NCBI GenBank assembly: GCA_018665025.1
Contig: JABJED010000120.1
Coordinates: 1 to 45,251, forward strand
DNA: 45,251 nt
Direction of reading: 5' to 3'
Origin: Gammaproteobacteria bacterium
Lineage (GTDB): Bacteria > Pseudomonadota > Gammaproteobacteria > Pseudomonadales > Azotimanducaceae
Part shown: one piece after another, positions 8,891 to 19,207 of the stretch
Layout: each line of letters starts with the position of its first letter
Numbering within the stretch: the stretch's first letter is position 1
Program-made: the position numbers and the translations under genes
Notes under the pieces: model-generated
The model's input: the letters and a program-made list of their open reading frames with translations, nothing else
Told to the model about the DNA's origin: nothing
Database searches by the model: none

Positions 8891-9331
8891 TTAGTTGTCT
8901 CTGGGTGCCAGTCGGAAAAGGTAGGTTTCGTCGACACTTTCGTTTCTGGGTCGATTGCCATATTTTGATTCCCAGGCCTGGGCGAAGGTCTCGAATACGG
9001 TAGCATCGGTAACTCTGATTGCGCGAAGCTCAAATATTTCCTCACCTATTTTTAATCGGATATCCGGGTTGCCGGCAATGTTCTCTACCCACTGCGCTCG
9101 GTTATCACCGGCAAAGACGTGCGGCGCGCCACCGACCTCGGCTATCCAGAGGTTGACGGAGTAGGGCGCTTCATCTGTTGATTCCAGTTGTACGATTTCG
9201 GTAGTGGCGAGCTCACTCCAATGCGCCGGCAATGGAGCAACTGTTCCCTCTAATTCGCCCCCGGCAATTGGCAGGTATTCAGAGCAGGCCGACAGTGCCA
9301 GCAAAAGGATCAGGGGTAGTGTGTGCATCAT
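8891..9331 (-). CDS. Small lipoprotein with FMN-binding split-barrel-like domain
   Basis: A 146-residue predicted lipoprotein. The N-terminus is a signal peptide ending in the lipobox LSAC with C16 as the lipidated residue, so the mature protein should sit in the periplasm on the inner or outer membrane. The remainder (VNLWIAEVGGAPHVFAGD, WVENIAGNPDIRLKIGEE) resembles small split-barrel proteins related to deazaflavin/FMN nitroreductases or DUF2255, which normally are cytosolic. The start is two adjacent Met codons. It is one base downstream of the lytic transglycosylase gene and therefore very likely co-transcribed with it. Flavin binding is an inference from fold-like pattern only. Confidence 0.65.
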   Translation of the reverse strand: MMHTLPLILLLALSACSEYLPIAGGELEGTVAPLPAHWSELATTEIVQLESTDEAPYSVNLWIAEVGGAPHVFAGDNRAQWVENIAGNPDIRLKIGEEIFELRAIRVTDATVFETFAQAWESKYGNRPRNESVDETYLFRLAPRDN

Positions 9332-9332
9332 G

Positions 9333-9971
9333 CTAGTCCTCTGTGTAACCAGTTATTCTGAAATCATGGTAAGCCTTGATGACCTTTTTAACATAGCGTG
9401 GGGTTTCTGCGTTTGGCGGCACGCCATTGTAACGCTCTACAGCGGCCGGGCCGGCATTGTAAGCGGCAATCGCCAGCATCATATTGTTATCAAACCGTTT
9501 CATAAGTTTGCTGATGTATTTCACCCCACCATGGATGTTTTCCCTGGGATTGTATCGGTCTATGACATCGAGATCCCGTGCGGTACCGGGCATAAGCTGC
9601 ATTAGTCCCGTTGCCCCTGAGTGCGAAACGGCGTCAGATCTGAAACTGGACTCGACCTGGATAATGGCTTCAATCAGAGCTGGGTCTACCATGTACTTTC
9701 TGCTGGCACTGCGGATATGCGCTTTGAATTCCGCTGGGCTACCGAGGTCAACCGGTCGATCTGCGAGGAAGTCGCCTGCGTTAGTCAACGTATCCCGTTT
9801 TGTCAGCAGGACATACCCGGCAATAGGGCGATCGCTAATCATCCGCTCGCCATTTGGGCCCTCGTGCAGATACAGTTCTGCTTGAACAGCAGCAGAGAAA
9901 CAAAGCGAAACTTTGACCATCGTCTTAAGTAACGATGCTAATTTCCTGAACTGAGACAGTTTTAGAGCCAT
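9333..9971 (-). CDS. Lytic murein transglycosylase (SLT family)
   Basis: A 212-residue exported protein that should cleave peptidoglycan glycan strands to anhydro-muropeptides. Residues 1-31 form a signal peptide ending near AVQA. A short DUF4124-like segment follows (LYLHEGPNGERMISD). The SLT domain occupies about residues 85-200, with the catalytic Glu in IIQVESSFRSDAVS, then GATGLMQLMPGTA, NPRENIHGGVKYI and AIAAYNAGPAAVERY, all in canonical order. There is no lipobox, so it is probably soluble in the periplasm. It is divergent from rraA, with about 74 bp between them for two promoters, and heads a two-gene unit with the lipoprotein. Confidence 0.92.
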   Translation of the reverse strand: MALKLSQFRKLASLLKTMVKVSLCFSAAVQAELYLHEGPNGERMISDRPIAGYVLLTKRDTLTNAGDFLADRPVDLGSPAEFKAHIRSASRKYMVDPALIEAIIQVESSFRSDAVSHSGATGLMQLMPGTARDLDVIDRYNPRENIHGGVKYISKLMKRFDNNMMLAIAAYNAGPAAVERYNGVPPNAETPRYVKKVIKAYHDFRITGYTED

Positions 9972-10045
9972 CGGTGAGGCTTTGATATGATGGGCTGGAA
10001 ATTTTAACCAGCTTTGCCGTTAAAGCAAATGAATAAGGATTGATG

Positions 10046-10543
10046 ATGGATTACGTGCTTCCCGATTTGTGTGATGAATACCCTGAACTGGTGCGGGTTG
10101 TAAGCCCGATGTTCAGGAATTTCGGCGCCATATCCTCTTTTGGCGGCGTCATCACGACGATCAAGTGTCACGAGGATAACTCTCTGGTCGCAGATGCTGT
10201 CACTGAAGAGGGTAAAGGACGAGTACTGGTAGTTGACGGGGCCGGTTCCCTTCGGTGCGGTTTACTTGGCGACAACCTTGCCCTGAAGGCGGCTAACAAT
10301 GGTTGGGCTGGCATTATCGTTGATGGGTGTGTGCGCGATGTTGATGCACTGGCCATGATCGGTCTCGGTATCCAGGCAATCAATGCGAACCCCTTAAAGA
10401 GCGTCAAACGAGGTATCGGCATACGGGATGAGGTGGTGGTGATCGGCGGCGTCAATTTCGTTCCTGGGGAATACACCTATGCGGACAATAATGGGGTGAT
10501 TGCTTCAGCCAGCGCGCTGTCTATGCCTGAAACCTATACCTGA
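10046..10543 (+). CDS. rraA: RraA-family protein (RNase E activity regulator-like)
   Basis: A 165-residue RraA-like trimeric-ring protein. In E. coli RraA binds and inhibits RNase E; related proteins act as oxaloacetate decarboxylase/HMG aldolase. The sequence follows RraA throughout: [54 protein letters not shown] and YADNNGVI. Three in-frame starts are present (TTG 10040, ATG 10043, ATG 10046). AAGGA at 10035-10039 is six bases before the ATG at 10046, which I prefer. The 3' end lies in a tandem repeat that supplies the last codons. The RNase E partner is inferred from the family. Confidence 0.9.
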   Translation: MDYVLPDLCDEYPELVRVVSPMFRNFGAISSFGGVITTIKCHEDNSLVADAVTEEGKGRVLVVDGAGSLRCGLLGDNLALKAANNGWAGIIVDGCVRDVDALAMIGLGIQAINANPLKSVKRGIGIRDEVVVIGGVNFVPGEYTYADNNGVIASASALSMPETYT

Positions 10544-10561
10544 AACCTGTGCCTGAAACCT
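10526..10561. repeat. 13-bp period tandem repeat across the rraA stop codon
   Basis: CCTGAAACCT occurs three times, at 10526, 10539 and 10552, with a 13-base period. The first copy encodes the last rraA codons (P-E-T) and the stop lies in the second. Because 13 is not a multiple of three, changes in copy number would alter the C-terminus of the protein. Confidence 0.85.
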
Positions 10562-10579
10562 CTAGGAAGAGTCTAGAGG
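10559..10579. terminator. Inverted repeat at the convergent rraA/acetyltransferase ends
   Basis: CCTCTAG (10559-10565) and CTAGAGG (10573-10579) are perfect 7-bp arms around a seven-base loop. The right arm contains the acetyltransferase stop codon. No T tract follows on either strand, so this is a possible bidirectional terminator only. Confidence 0.4.
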
Positions 10580-12027
10580 CTGAGTTGTCTGAGGTTAGGG
10601 TCTAATAGGCCTGACTCCCAACTCGCCGTAAACTGGCGATCAAGATGGTTACACCCCGTAATATCCTGAAAGCGGGCGGTCCCCGAATAAGTGTCGTGTT
10701 CGCCTCGATAGATGACCCCCTGGCCATCAACCAAAACATACTCGTGATACTGTTGCCGCATCTCGGGGTCTACGATCTTTATCCTGATTGAAGAGGGTAG
10801 TTTTCTAGCGATGTTAAGCAGTGCATGGCCGTTTTTGATCATGCGATGAGGATTAAAAACCAGTATCTCGATCTTCGTAAACTTGTTCCTTCTGCCCAGC
10901 CCGGAACAGATTGTCATCAAATCATCATGATCAAACAAATCGTGTGACAGCAGCGGCGAATATATTCGGATGCTTCGTTTAGCCTGGCTTGTCATGTTGA
11001 GAATGACGTTCCTGAAGTCAGATTCACTGCGTAATTGAATCAGTTGCTTGTCATCGCCCAGTTTGTAAGTGACATCACTGTCCATGGCAGCGCCACCGTC
11101 TGAGGGCGTTTGGACAGTCCTGTCTTCAGGTTCCAGGGTTAATAGAAAGCGAGAGGTGTTGGGATCCACTCGAAATCCGGCTTTGACAAGAAAGTCGTTC
11201 GTCTTTCCTGCAAATTCACGATCAGCAAAAACCTGGGTCAGTGAAAAGCGTCGGGCGCGTTGAATGGCAAGTTCCAGCAGACTGGTATCGACATCCGGGT
11301 GACTGTGGTCTTCAAGTATTCCGAATCGGGAAATGATGCCTTCAGGCGTCATTCGAATGAGTCCGATGACGTGATCATCATCGTTGGTGGCAATCCAGTG
11401 GATGGCAGAATCGTCCAGATCATCGGAATCCTTATAATCTGGCTGCTTTTGTTCTGTTTGGAATATTTGACGTCTGATTCTGCGCAGAGTGCTCGACTTT
11501 TCCACCCAGAGTACCTCGGATGTGTCGAAGGATTTCACGTCCACTTTAAGCGTGGACGCCACCAGTAGTCGCCTCTGGACGTTGTCTTCAGGCGGCGTAA
11601 GGGGCTGCGTCATCCGATAGTGGGGGATGCCGGCTTCCTGAAATTCCTCGCCCTGGGCGATGAACCCCGCTCTTTCATAGAAGCCGAGTGCGTGGCTTTG
11701 GGCATTAAGGAATACGCGGCTAAAACCTAGATGGCGGGCTTTCTCAACAGCCTGCTCCAGTAGCGCCGCGCCTACGCCAAATTTTCGGTAGTGTGAAAGT
11801 ACCGCCATTCGGCCAATCTGGCCGTCTGGCAATAATCGAGCAGTACCAATGGGGACATCTTTTGTATCGGTTGCCAGCCAGTGCCAGCTATCTTCGTCCT
11901 TACCATCCCACTCTTCATCTTTAGGGACTTTTTGCTCGACGATAAAGACGAGGCGTCGTATGTTGGACAGCTGGTTGCCGTCAGTTCGCCAATCGGCCTC
12001 TCGGGTATTGAATTGCCTGAGTTCCAC
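10573..12027 (-). CDS. Double GNAT acetyltransferase fused to a PLD-like DUF7931 domain
   Basis: A 484-residue three-part protein, starting from the GTG at 12027. Residues about 1-145 are a complete GNAT domain: RRLVFIVEQKVPKDEEWD, a GRMAVLSHYRKFGVGAALLE acetyl-CoA loop and FYERAGFIAQGEEF. Residues about 165-300 are a second, more divergent GNAT-like domain whose acetyl-CoA loop is degraded. The C-terminal 170 residues resemble DUF7931, with a phospholipase-D-like pattern (SIRIYSPLLSHDLF, HEYVLVDGQGVIYR). The frame extends to 12195 inside roxA, but the GTG after AAAGGA places VELRQF at the start as expected for GNATs, 46 bp after the roxA stop. The substrate is unknown; the first domain alone looks catalytically competent. 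Confidence 0.75.
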   Translation of the reverse strand: MELRQFNTREADWRTDGNQLSNIRRLVFIVEQKVPKDEEWDGKDEDSWHWLATDTKDVPIGTARLLPDGQIGRMAVLSHYRKFGVGAALLEQAVEKARHLGFSRVFLNAQSHALGFYERAGFIAQGEEFQEAGIPHYRMTQPLTPPEDNVQRRLLVASTLKVDVKSFDTSEVLWVEKSSTLRRIRRQIFQTEQKQPDYKDSDDLDDSAIHWIATNDDDHVIGLIRMTPEGIISRFGILEDHSHPDVDTSLLELAIQRARRFSLTQVFADREFAGKTNDFLVKAGFRVDPNTSRFLLTLEPEDRTVQTPSDGGAAMDSDVTYKLGDDKQLIQLRSESDFRNVILNMTSQAKRSIRIYSPLLSHDLFDHDDLMTICSGLGRRNKFTKIEILVFNPHRMIKNGHALLNIARKLPSSIRIKIVDPEMRQQYHEYVLVDGQGVIYRGEHDTYSGTARFQDITGCNHLDRQFTASWESGLLDPNLRQLSL

Positions 12028-12073
12028 GGATCCTTTCGAATAATCTGCTCTGTCAACACCATGGTAGAGCGGA

Positions 12074-13155
12074 TTAGACCACCGCGCCAGCGCATAAGAG
12101 TGATTGCAGGCAATCCATGCCTTCGCTGCTGGCGAGGTGGCCCGTTTGCAGTTCTCGTGCGCTACACAACGTAACCACCCAGCCTTCATCATCATTGGTT
12201 AAATGAAATGCGTCACCGTTGACGAAGAAATACAACATCTGGCCGACTCGTGCGTAGCTCATTCGGGAAGGAAGCGATGCCGAGAGGCTCATACCATTGG
12301 TATATTCTCGAGCATCGTCGGGGCAAAGTAATTCTGGCTCACGTAACCGTGTGACGTAGCAGCCGTACCATCGTTGTAATGTGGCAGGGCTAAATAGCCG
12401 CGAAACCTCATCAAATAACTCATCTGCGACCGCCGCTGGAAGACCACTGCCCGCGCCATACAATTGATTATTCATTGGAATGTTCTCTGCCAAACCTTCA
12501 ATCATGAACTCAGAAAGATCGGCCAGTAGTTCAGTGGGAGTGGGGTTTCGAATACCGATTGAAAGCGTCATCGACAATCCATCGCATATCCCAAAGTGGC
12601 CGATGCCTGGTGGCAGGTAAAGAACATCACCGGGCGCCAGGTCATACGTCTGGGTCGCTTTGAATTCCTTAAGCAAACGGACTTCCTGGTTATCATCCAG
12701 GTCACTTTCGATATGGCCGCCGTCATCCAGTTGCCAGCGTTTGTTGCCCTGGTGTTGCAGGAGGAAAACATCGTACTGATCAAAGTGCGCACCACAGGTA
12801 GCGCCGGTACCACCGACCGTTGCCATGACATCGTCGACCTGCCAGGCGGGGATGAAGTGAAACTGGTCTCGAAGCAACGATTCCGCAGAGTCCAAATGTT
12901 GTTCCAGGCATTGAACCAGTAGCAGGTGATTTTCTGGCACAAACCCATCGAAATCGCGGGAGTTTTCGAATGGACCAAGGAACAGTTCGTGGTTGGCGTT
13001 GATCATTCTGGATTCAACCAGCTCGCTAAGGGTTAGCTGGCAGACATCGTTGATGGCAATTGGGTAGGCTGAAAAATCTATTGCGTTTCGAAACACGCAT
13101 GCCTGCTTGCGCCAATAACGCGCCTGGAACTCAGTTAAGCGTTCGCCCTGCAGCA

Positions 13156-13156
<1 letters not shown>
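12074..13156 (-). CDS. roxA: RoxA/YcfD, ribosomal protein uL16 arginine hydroxylase
   Basis: A 360-residue JmjC-type 2-oxoglutarate/Fe(II) oxygenase. E. coli YcfD hydroxylates an arginine of 50S protein L16. The iron ligands are visible as H124 and D126 in GAHFDQYDVFLLQ and H187 in GIGHFG, essentially the same positions I know for YcfD (125, 127, 187). The C-terminal winged-helix-like dimer and wHTH region follows to about residue 360. The ATG at 13156 overlaps the purB stop in TGATG, so expression is likely coupled; a TTG one codon earlier is less likely. The purB-roxA adjacency matches what I recall from Pseudomonas. Confidence 0.9.
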
Positions 13157-14547
<1,391 letters not shown>

Positions 14548-14566
14548 TTATAGGTAATAATTTAAT

Positions 14567-15202
14567 TCAACTAATAATTTCTGAAACTCGGTCAATTGCT
14601 CTGAGCAGCTTGCCACGCCCCAGAAGCCACTGGCTTCGCCGACCATCCAGTTGATGCCAGAGAACCGCGGAGCGAATAGCTGCCAATAGTAGTGCTCTGA
14701 TCCGGGAGGTGTTCATTGTATTGGCCAGGTGTTTCTGTTGTCCCTGAATTCGGATTCTGGGTTGTACAGTGCCTGCGGTCTCTTCATAGAGTCTGGATAA
14801 TCTTGAAATGATGTCTTCATCGGTTACGGTAAGTTCATTCAGATGCCGATGCTCCTGGATTGCACTAATCCCTGCTCCCAGGGACCTCATCAGTTTAGGT
14901 GTCCGGCGTAGTCGCTGTTCGAGTGACAGTACATGCATGACATAGCGGACAGTCTCGCTATGTTCGCCGATTTTTAACTCACCGAGGATCTCGGTTACCA
15001 GCCGAAGGCCCGTCCGCACGCCATTGCCATCTTTGTAGACGTCCAGGGTTTCATTTGGATTTGTGACAAGAATACTTTCAAGGCAACCCGCGAGATTATC
15101 CTGGCTGGCCATACCGGTTCGTGCGACACCTGCTACCAGGTAACAACTTTGTACCAGCCCCGCTAAAGCAAGGGCGCGTTCTTGTGTTTTTTGCAGTTTC
15201 AT
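14567..15202 (-). CDS. hflD: HflD homologue
   Basis: A 211-residue all-helical protein. E. coli HflD is a peripheral membrane factor that modulates lambda CII stability and lysogenisation frequency; its housekeeping role is unclear. The sequence agrees in length and in conserved segments [29 protein letters not shown] and [19 protein letters not shown](R). The start ATG overlaps the mnmA stop by four bases (ATGA), the normal arrangement for this pair. There is no signal peptide. Confidence 0.92.
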   Translation of the reverse strand: MKLQKTQERALALAGLVQSCYLVAGVARTGMASQDNLAGCLESILVTNPNETLDVYKDGNGVRTGLRLVTEILGELKIGEHSETVRYVMHVLSLEQRLRRTPKLMRSLGAGISAIQEHRHLNELTVTDEDIISRLSRLYEETAGTVQPRIRIQGQQKHLANTMNTSRIRALLLAAIRSAVLWHQLDGRRSQWLLGRGKLLRAIDRVSEIIS

Positions 15203-16311
15203 AGGGGATTATCCGTTGCCACGATGATACCGCCTCCGAGGCAGATGTCTCCGTCATAGAAGCATGCCCATTGACCTGGTGTCACCGCACGTTGTGGTTC
15301 GCTGAACTCAACGGAGTAGCCGGTATCATTGCAATCAAGATGGCACACCTGGTCCGCTTGTCGGTATCGGGTCTTTACGCACAACTCAGTCGGTAAATCG
15401 GGTGACCTGCCAATCCATGAGATTTCCTTAAGCTCCATGGACGAACAAAACAGGGCAGGGTTATCGTTACCTTGTGCGACGATCAACCGATTGGAGTGCA
15501 GGTCTTTAGCCGCGACATACCATGGTTGTTCTTTACTGCCTTTGAGGCCACCGATCCTGAGTCCCTGCCTTTGCCCGAGTGTGTGATACATCAGTCCATC
15601 ATGCTGACCGATCACCTGATCTTCGAGGTCAACAATATCACCGGGATTGGCAGGTAGGTAGGTCTGCAGAAAATCCTTGAATCTTCTCTCGCCGATAAAG
15701 CAGATCCCGGTCGAATCTTTCTTGGAATGAACTGGCAGGTTGTTTTCTCGGGCAATGACCCTCACATGATCTTTTTTCAAATCACCCAGTGGGAATATAA
15801 CGTTACTGAACTGTTCAGAGGTCACCGATTGCAGGAAGTAACTCTGATCTTTGTTTCTGTCCTCGGCTTTCATCAGGCGCTGGCAACCATCAATTGTTTC
15901 GAGCCGGGCATAATGACCCGTTGCGACCAGGTCAGCGCCGAGTACTTCCGCATACCGGGCGAAGACATTAAACTTTATTTCGCGGTTACACAGCACATCC
16001 GGGTTTGGGGTTCTGCCAAGTCGATACTCTTCAAGAAAATGGGAAAAGACATTGTCCCAGTATTCCGCGGCGAAATTCGCCTCGTGAAGTTTAATGCCCA
16101 GTTCCTGGCATACCGCCTTGGCATCTGCAAGATCTTCCATCGCGGTACAGTAATCCGTCCCGTCATCTTCATCCCAGTTCTTCATGAAAAGGCCCTCTAC
16201 CCGGTAGCCTTTTTCAAGGCAAAGCAGCGCAGTGACCGAAGAATCGACGCCACCGGACATACCAACAATAACCCTGGTATCGCCGGGGTCGGGTGGAGAG
16301 TTTCCTTTCAT
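15199..16311 (-). CDS. mnmA: MnmA, tRNA U34 2-thiouridylase
   Basis: A 370-residue enzyme that activates U34 of tRNA-Lys, -Glu and -Gln with ATP and inserts sulfur delivered through IscS and TusABCDE. The PP-loop GMSGGVDSS lies at 18-26. The two catalytic cysteines are C108 in [12 protein letters not shown] and C204 in [10 protein letters not shown] choose the ATG at 16311 ([10 protein letters not shown]) because AAGG lies five bases upstream; the frame extends back to 16335 with poorer start context. TusBCDE, which supplies the sulfur, is encoded at 32.4-33.7 kb in this window. TusA is not in the window. Confidence 0.96.
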   Translation of the reverse strand: MKGNSPPDPGDTRVIVGMSGGVDSSVTALLCLEKGYRVEGLFMKNWDEDDGTDYCTAMEDLADAKAVCQELGIKLHEANFAAEYWDNVFSHFLEEYRLGRTPNPDVLCNREIKFNVFARYAEVLGADLVATGHYARLETIDGCQRLMKAEDRNKDQSYFLQSVTSEQFSNVIFPLGDLKKDHVRVIARENNLPVHSKKDSTGICFIGERRFKDFLQTYLPANPGDIVDLEDQVIGQHDGLMYHTLGQRQGLRIGGLKGSKEQPWYVAAKDLHSNRLIVAQGNDNPALFCSSMELKEISWIGRSPDLPTELCVKTRYRQADQVCHLDCNDTGYSVEFSEPQRAVTPGQWACFYDGDICLGGGIIVATDNPL

Positions 16312-16400
16312 GACAGCCTTAAGGTAACAAAGCAAAGATGCTAGTGAAGCCGCATTTTACTCCATTTTGAGCTCAGGTTGTGGCTTAGGATAAAGGCGCT

Positions 16401-16689
16401 TATTGGGTTTCTGAGGCTAATAGGAGGTGGAGCATTACCGTATCGAGCAACGGGGTCAGTCTACTCTGCGTCAGTTGCTGCCATTGGCTGGAAGATATCC
16501 TGAATCTTCCAGTTGGGGAAAGTCATTTCGTAGTGACGTCAGCGGGCTCATCGATGGTGATACAGTTGCTGAGTTAAGCGCTATCTGTGTATAAGAAACT
16601 GACCGGGTGACAGAGTAAGCCATCAAGAATTTATCGTTCCGTTGTACAATAGTTGCCACTGTAATGTTTTGTGGCCAGTTCAGCAGGTC
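16401..16689 (-). pseudogene. Apparent nudJ (Nudix hydrolase) remnant
   Basis: The minus strand reads NWPQNITVATIVQRNDKFLM from about 16682 to 16622, which closely resembles the N-terminal beta strand of NudJ (…W.PHVTVA.IVERDG.FL). The Nudix box GX5EX7REUXEEXGU that should follow is absent. Further downstream another frame reads RLTPLLDTVMLHLL near 16440, weakly like the NudJ C-terminal RLRSPLVLRCIDDYL. NudJ normally lies just upstream of mnmA, which is exactly this position. I infer a decayed, internally deleted gene; chance similarity is not excluded. The rest of the mnmA-moaC gap appears to be promoter sequence. Confidence 0.4.
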
Positions 16690-16725
16690 GATTGCAGTCC
16701 CGGAAACATTTAAAGTGCGAGCATT

Positions 16726-17223
16726 ATGACAAATAAAACATCTGGTCATCAGTTGACCCATATAGACGAGCAGGGACAGGCCAGAATGGTCGATGTCGGC
16801 GGTAAAGATGTTACCGAGCGGGTTGCCCTCGCATCGGCAACCGTGTCCATGCTGCCTGAAACGCTAGCGCTGGTTCTCAATGGGGAAGCCAAGAAAGGGG
16901 ATGTGCTTGCCGTCGCACGAATAGCCGGTATCCAGGCTGCCAAGAAATGTTCTGACTTGATTCCCCTGTGCCACCCGCTTGCGCTGACTTCAGTAGAGGT
17001 CAACTTTGAGTGCGATAAAGCCAGCAGTCAGATTCGCATCTCGACGAGGTGCAAGGTTGTTGCAAAAACGGGTGTAGAAATGGAAGCTCTGACGGCTGCC
17101 TCAATAGCAGCACTGACTATTTACGATATGTGCAAAGCAGTAGATCGGGGAATGGTGATCTCTGAAATAGTGCTGGACAGTAAGTCCGGCGGCAAATCCG
17201 GCGACTGGGTCAAGTCAGCGTGA
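16726..17223 (+). CDS. moaC: MoaC, cyclic pyranopterin monophosphate synthase
   Basis: A 165-residue enzyme that, after MoaA, rearranges 3',8-cyclo-GTP to cyclic pyranopterin monophosphate in molybdenum-cofactor synthesis. Conserved motifs are [14 protein letters not shown] near the start, [13 protein letters not shown] in the active site, [11 protein letters not shown], and the catalytic-lysine region [10 protein letters not shown]. The gene begins the moaC-moaD-moaE cluster and overlaps moaD by four bases. MoaA is not in the window, so the pathway must be completed elsewhere. Confidence 0.96.
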   Translation: MTNKTSGHQLTHIDEQGQARMVDVGGKDVTERVALASATVSMLPETLALVLNGEAKKGDVLAVARIAGIQAAKKCSDLIPLCHPLALTSVEVNFECDKASSQIRISTRCKVVAKTGVEMEALTAASIAALTIYDMCKAVDRGMVISEIVLDSKSGGKSGDWVKSA

Positions 17224-17474
17224 CTGTCAAAATCGTATTTTTTGCCAGCTTGCGTGAGGCGCTGGGCGTGGATTCAGTCGACCTGCAGATTTCTGGTTCC
17301 TCCAGCGTATCAGCCCTCATTTCGCAACTGGCGAACCAACAATCGCCTGAGTGGCTTGGGATACTGACTGCTGAAAACATTCGTATCGCCGTTAACCAGG
17401 ATTTGATCAACGAGGATGTCGGAGTTATTGATGGAGATGAAGTGGCGTTCTTTCCCCCGGTAACGGGTGGTTAG
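17220..17474 (+). CDS. moaD: MoaD, molybdopterin synthase small subunit
   Basis: An 84-residue ubiquitin-fold sulfur carrier. The C-terminus is FFPPVTGG; the final Gly-Gly is adenylated by MoaB/MoeB-type enzymes and then thiocarboxylated, and its sulfur is used by MoaE. The start is a GTG inside the GTGA overlap with the moaC stop, which implies translational coupling. Its stop is followed at once by the moaE start. Confidence 0.95.
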   Translation: MTVKIVFFASLREALGVDSVDLQISGSSSVSALISQLANQQSPEWLGILTAENIRIAVNQDLINEDVGVIDGDEVAFFPPVTGG

Positions 17475-17475
17475 A

Positions 17476-17931
17476 ATGGAAAAGAAAATCCAGGTCCAGG
17501 AAGAAATGTTCGATCTAAGGTCGGAGTATGACCACCTTCGATCAGTCAGTTTAAAAGTAGGTGCGGTCGTAACTTTTACCGGTACCGTTCGAGATCTCAA
17601 CGAAGACGAATCGGTGCAGGTGCTCCACCTTGAACACTACCCAGGGATGACCGAACGAGAGCTCGACAAGATCATTGATGAGGCCGCCGAGAGGTGGGAC
17701 GTTATTGCGGCAACGGTTATTCATCGCGTAGGAGATCTCTATCCAGGTGATGAAATTGTATTCGTTGGAATGGCTAGCCAGCATCGGGGAGACGCCTTTG
17801 CCGCGTGCTCTTTTGTGATGGATTATCTGAAAACACGCGCCACTTTCTGGAAGAAAGAAAAAACTGAGAAAGGGGAGCGCTGGTTAACCACTCGAGAAAG
17901 TGATCAGGCAGCAGCTGATGCCTGGGGATAG
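17476..17931 (+). CDS. moaE: MoaE, molybdopterin synthase large subunit
   Basis: A 151-residue catalytic subunit that, with MoaD, converts cyclic pyranopterin monophosphate to molybdopterin. The diagnostic segments are GAVVTFTGTVRD, LEHYPGMTERELDKI, VIHRVGDLYPGDEIVFV and the lysine-rich active site FWKKEKTEKGERW. The ATG at 17476 is one base past the moaD stop. A GTG at 17467 in the same frame would add three residues and overlap moaD. Confidence 0.95.
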   Translation: MEKKIQVQEEMFDLRSEYDHLRSVSLKVGAVVTFTGTVRDLNEDESVQVLHLEHYPGMTERELDKIIDEAAERWDVIAATVIHRVGDLYPGDEIVFVGMASQHRGDAFAACSFVMDYLKTRATFWKKEKTEKGERWLTTRESDQAAADAWG

Positions 17932-17964
17932 TCTCAATAACCTGAAGCGTGGGAAAAGAATGAT

Positions 17965-18507
17965 CTAAAAGTTGATACGTTCCTTTCGGTATGCGCCAGG
18001 TGGTTGATCTTGCAAGGTCCAAGGACCAATTCGGTGGCGAAATAATCTTAACGTGGGGAAGCCAACGGCTGCGGTCATTCTCCTGACCTGGCGATTCTTT
18101 CCTTCACGTATCGTTAATTCAAGCCAGCTGGTTGGTTTGGACAGGCGTACACGGATGTCCGGCACTCTCTTCGGAAGAGGACAGCTGATTCGTGATGCTG
18201 TTGCCGGTTTGGTCTGCCCGTCTTTCAGATCGACGCCTTCGGTGAGTCGCTTGATAGCACTATTGTCGATTTCACCTTCAACCTGTGCCCAGTAGGTCTT
18301 TTCCATTTTGAATTGGGGGTCGCTGATCCTGTTTTGAAGCTTACCGTCGTTTGTCAGTAACAGAAGTCCCTCAGAATCTTTGTCCAACCGTCCAGCAGGG
18401 TAGAACCCTTTTTCAGAAACATAGTCTGAAAGATTGGGAGAGTCGCCTGAGAACTGGCTCATGACTCCAAATGGCTTGTTTAAAAGGATCAGGTTATTGC
18501 CGGACAC
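17965..18507 (-). CDS. rluE: RluE-type 23S rRNA pseudouridine synthase
   Basis: A 180-residue RsuA/RluE-family enzyme expected to make a pseudouridine in 23S rRNA (U2457 in E. coli). LLNKPFGVMSQF begins the protein and the catalytic Asp is in AGRLDKDSEGLLLLT. KTYWAQVEGE, LTIREGKNRQVRRM and HRIGPW complete the family pattern. The short length without an S4 domain points to RluE rather than RluB or RsuA. The GTG at 18507 has AAGG about eight bases upstream. It is convergent with moaE, 33 bp apart. Confidence 0.92.
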   Translation of the reverse strand: MSGNNLILLNKPFGVMSQFSGDSPNLSDYVSEKGFYPAGRLDKDSEGLLLLTNDGKLQNRISDPQFKMEKTYWAQVEGEIDNSAIKRLTEGVDLKDGQTKPATASRISCPLPKRVPDIRVRLSKPTSWLELTIREGKNRQVRRMTAAVGFPTLRLFRHRIGPWTLQDQPPGAYRKERINF

Positions 18508-18537
18508 ACTTACGCCTTAAAAGGATTCCTGATGCGA

Positions 18538-18813
18538 CTACTCTGAGGCGGCAGGGGCTCCGGCTGAGTTTCCGTTCCCGTATTCCTCGTGGCCGCCATC
18601 ATCTTCCTGGTCGAGAAGGCTGACGTTGACCGCATGAGTACCTTTTGGTCCATCAATCATCTCGAAGCTGACAGCTTGTCCTGCTTTTAATGTTTTATAA
18701 CCGTCCATAACAATTGATGAGTAGTGAACAAAATAGTCTTCACTTTCATCTTCAGGGAGTATGAAACCAAATCCCTTGGCATTGTTGAACCACTTAACTC
18801 GTCCCGTAGGCAT
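18538..18813 (-). CDS. cspD: CspD-like cold-shock-domain protein
   Basis: A 91-residue protein with one cold-shock domain: [15 protein letters not shown] carries RNP1, and [13 protein letters not shown] carries RNP2. A Gly/Asp/Glu-rich tail of about 25 residues follows. In E. coli CspD inhibits replication initiation in stationary phase. The frame extends back to 18912, but the ATG at 18813 directly precedes PTGRVKWF and has GAGG nine bases upstream. Its divergent placement from clpS-clpA is conserved across gammaproteobacteria and supports the CspD assignment. Confidence 0.9.
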   Translation of the reverse strand: MPTGRVKWFNNAKGFGFILPEDESEDYFVHYSSIVMDGYKTLKAGQAVSFEMIDGPKGTHAVNVSLLDQEDDGGHEEYGNGNSAGAPAASE

Positions 18814-19207
18814 AGTGGTGACCTCGTTGCTGTTCGCAAAAGCCATGACATCAGCCCGGTCAGATTCAACGCCATACCTGCGAGGTTCAATCGACTGGGT
18901 ATATGAAAACAACGACTATAGTAGTGTTCTCCAACAAGCACTTTAGGAGTATTTAAAAGGCTCCGTCAAGTTGGCTTATTTTCTCTATGTTTACAGTGAC
19001 TTAGAGTCCGGCAATTATGAAAAATTACGAAATCGCGTTATTCTCGCCGATAACCCTTTAGTCAAGTTTCTCCGGGGACTGATTCTGGTTAGAATAGGCC
19101 GTGAGCCTTTTAACAGTGCAAAAGGTAACAGAACAGAAGGTGAACGGTTGGCAGGATTCGACCAGTGCACCTTGATAAAACGAATTTAGACCTTATAAAG
19201 AGTAACT
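18814..19207. other. Divergent cspD / clpS intergenic region
   Basis: These 394 bp should carry the promoters for cspD and clpSA. A 72-codon plus-strand frame from TTG 18971 to 19189 (begins AYFLYVYSDLESG) lies within it, preceded by an AGG about ten bases away. It has no family I recognise and its second half looks non-coding in composition, so I do not call it a gene. No clear operator or hairpin was seen. Confidence 0.5.

Noticed and set aside
15727-16344. 205-codon plus frame opposite mnmA
   Set aside because: Antisense shadow of mnmA, whose PP-loop and catalytic cysteines are intact.
18971-19189. 72-codon plus-strand frame between cspD and clpS
   Set aside because: TTG start, weak AGG 10 bases upstream, no recognisable family and biased end composition; the region must hold two promoters. 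Kept only as a note in the intergenic entry.
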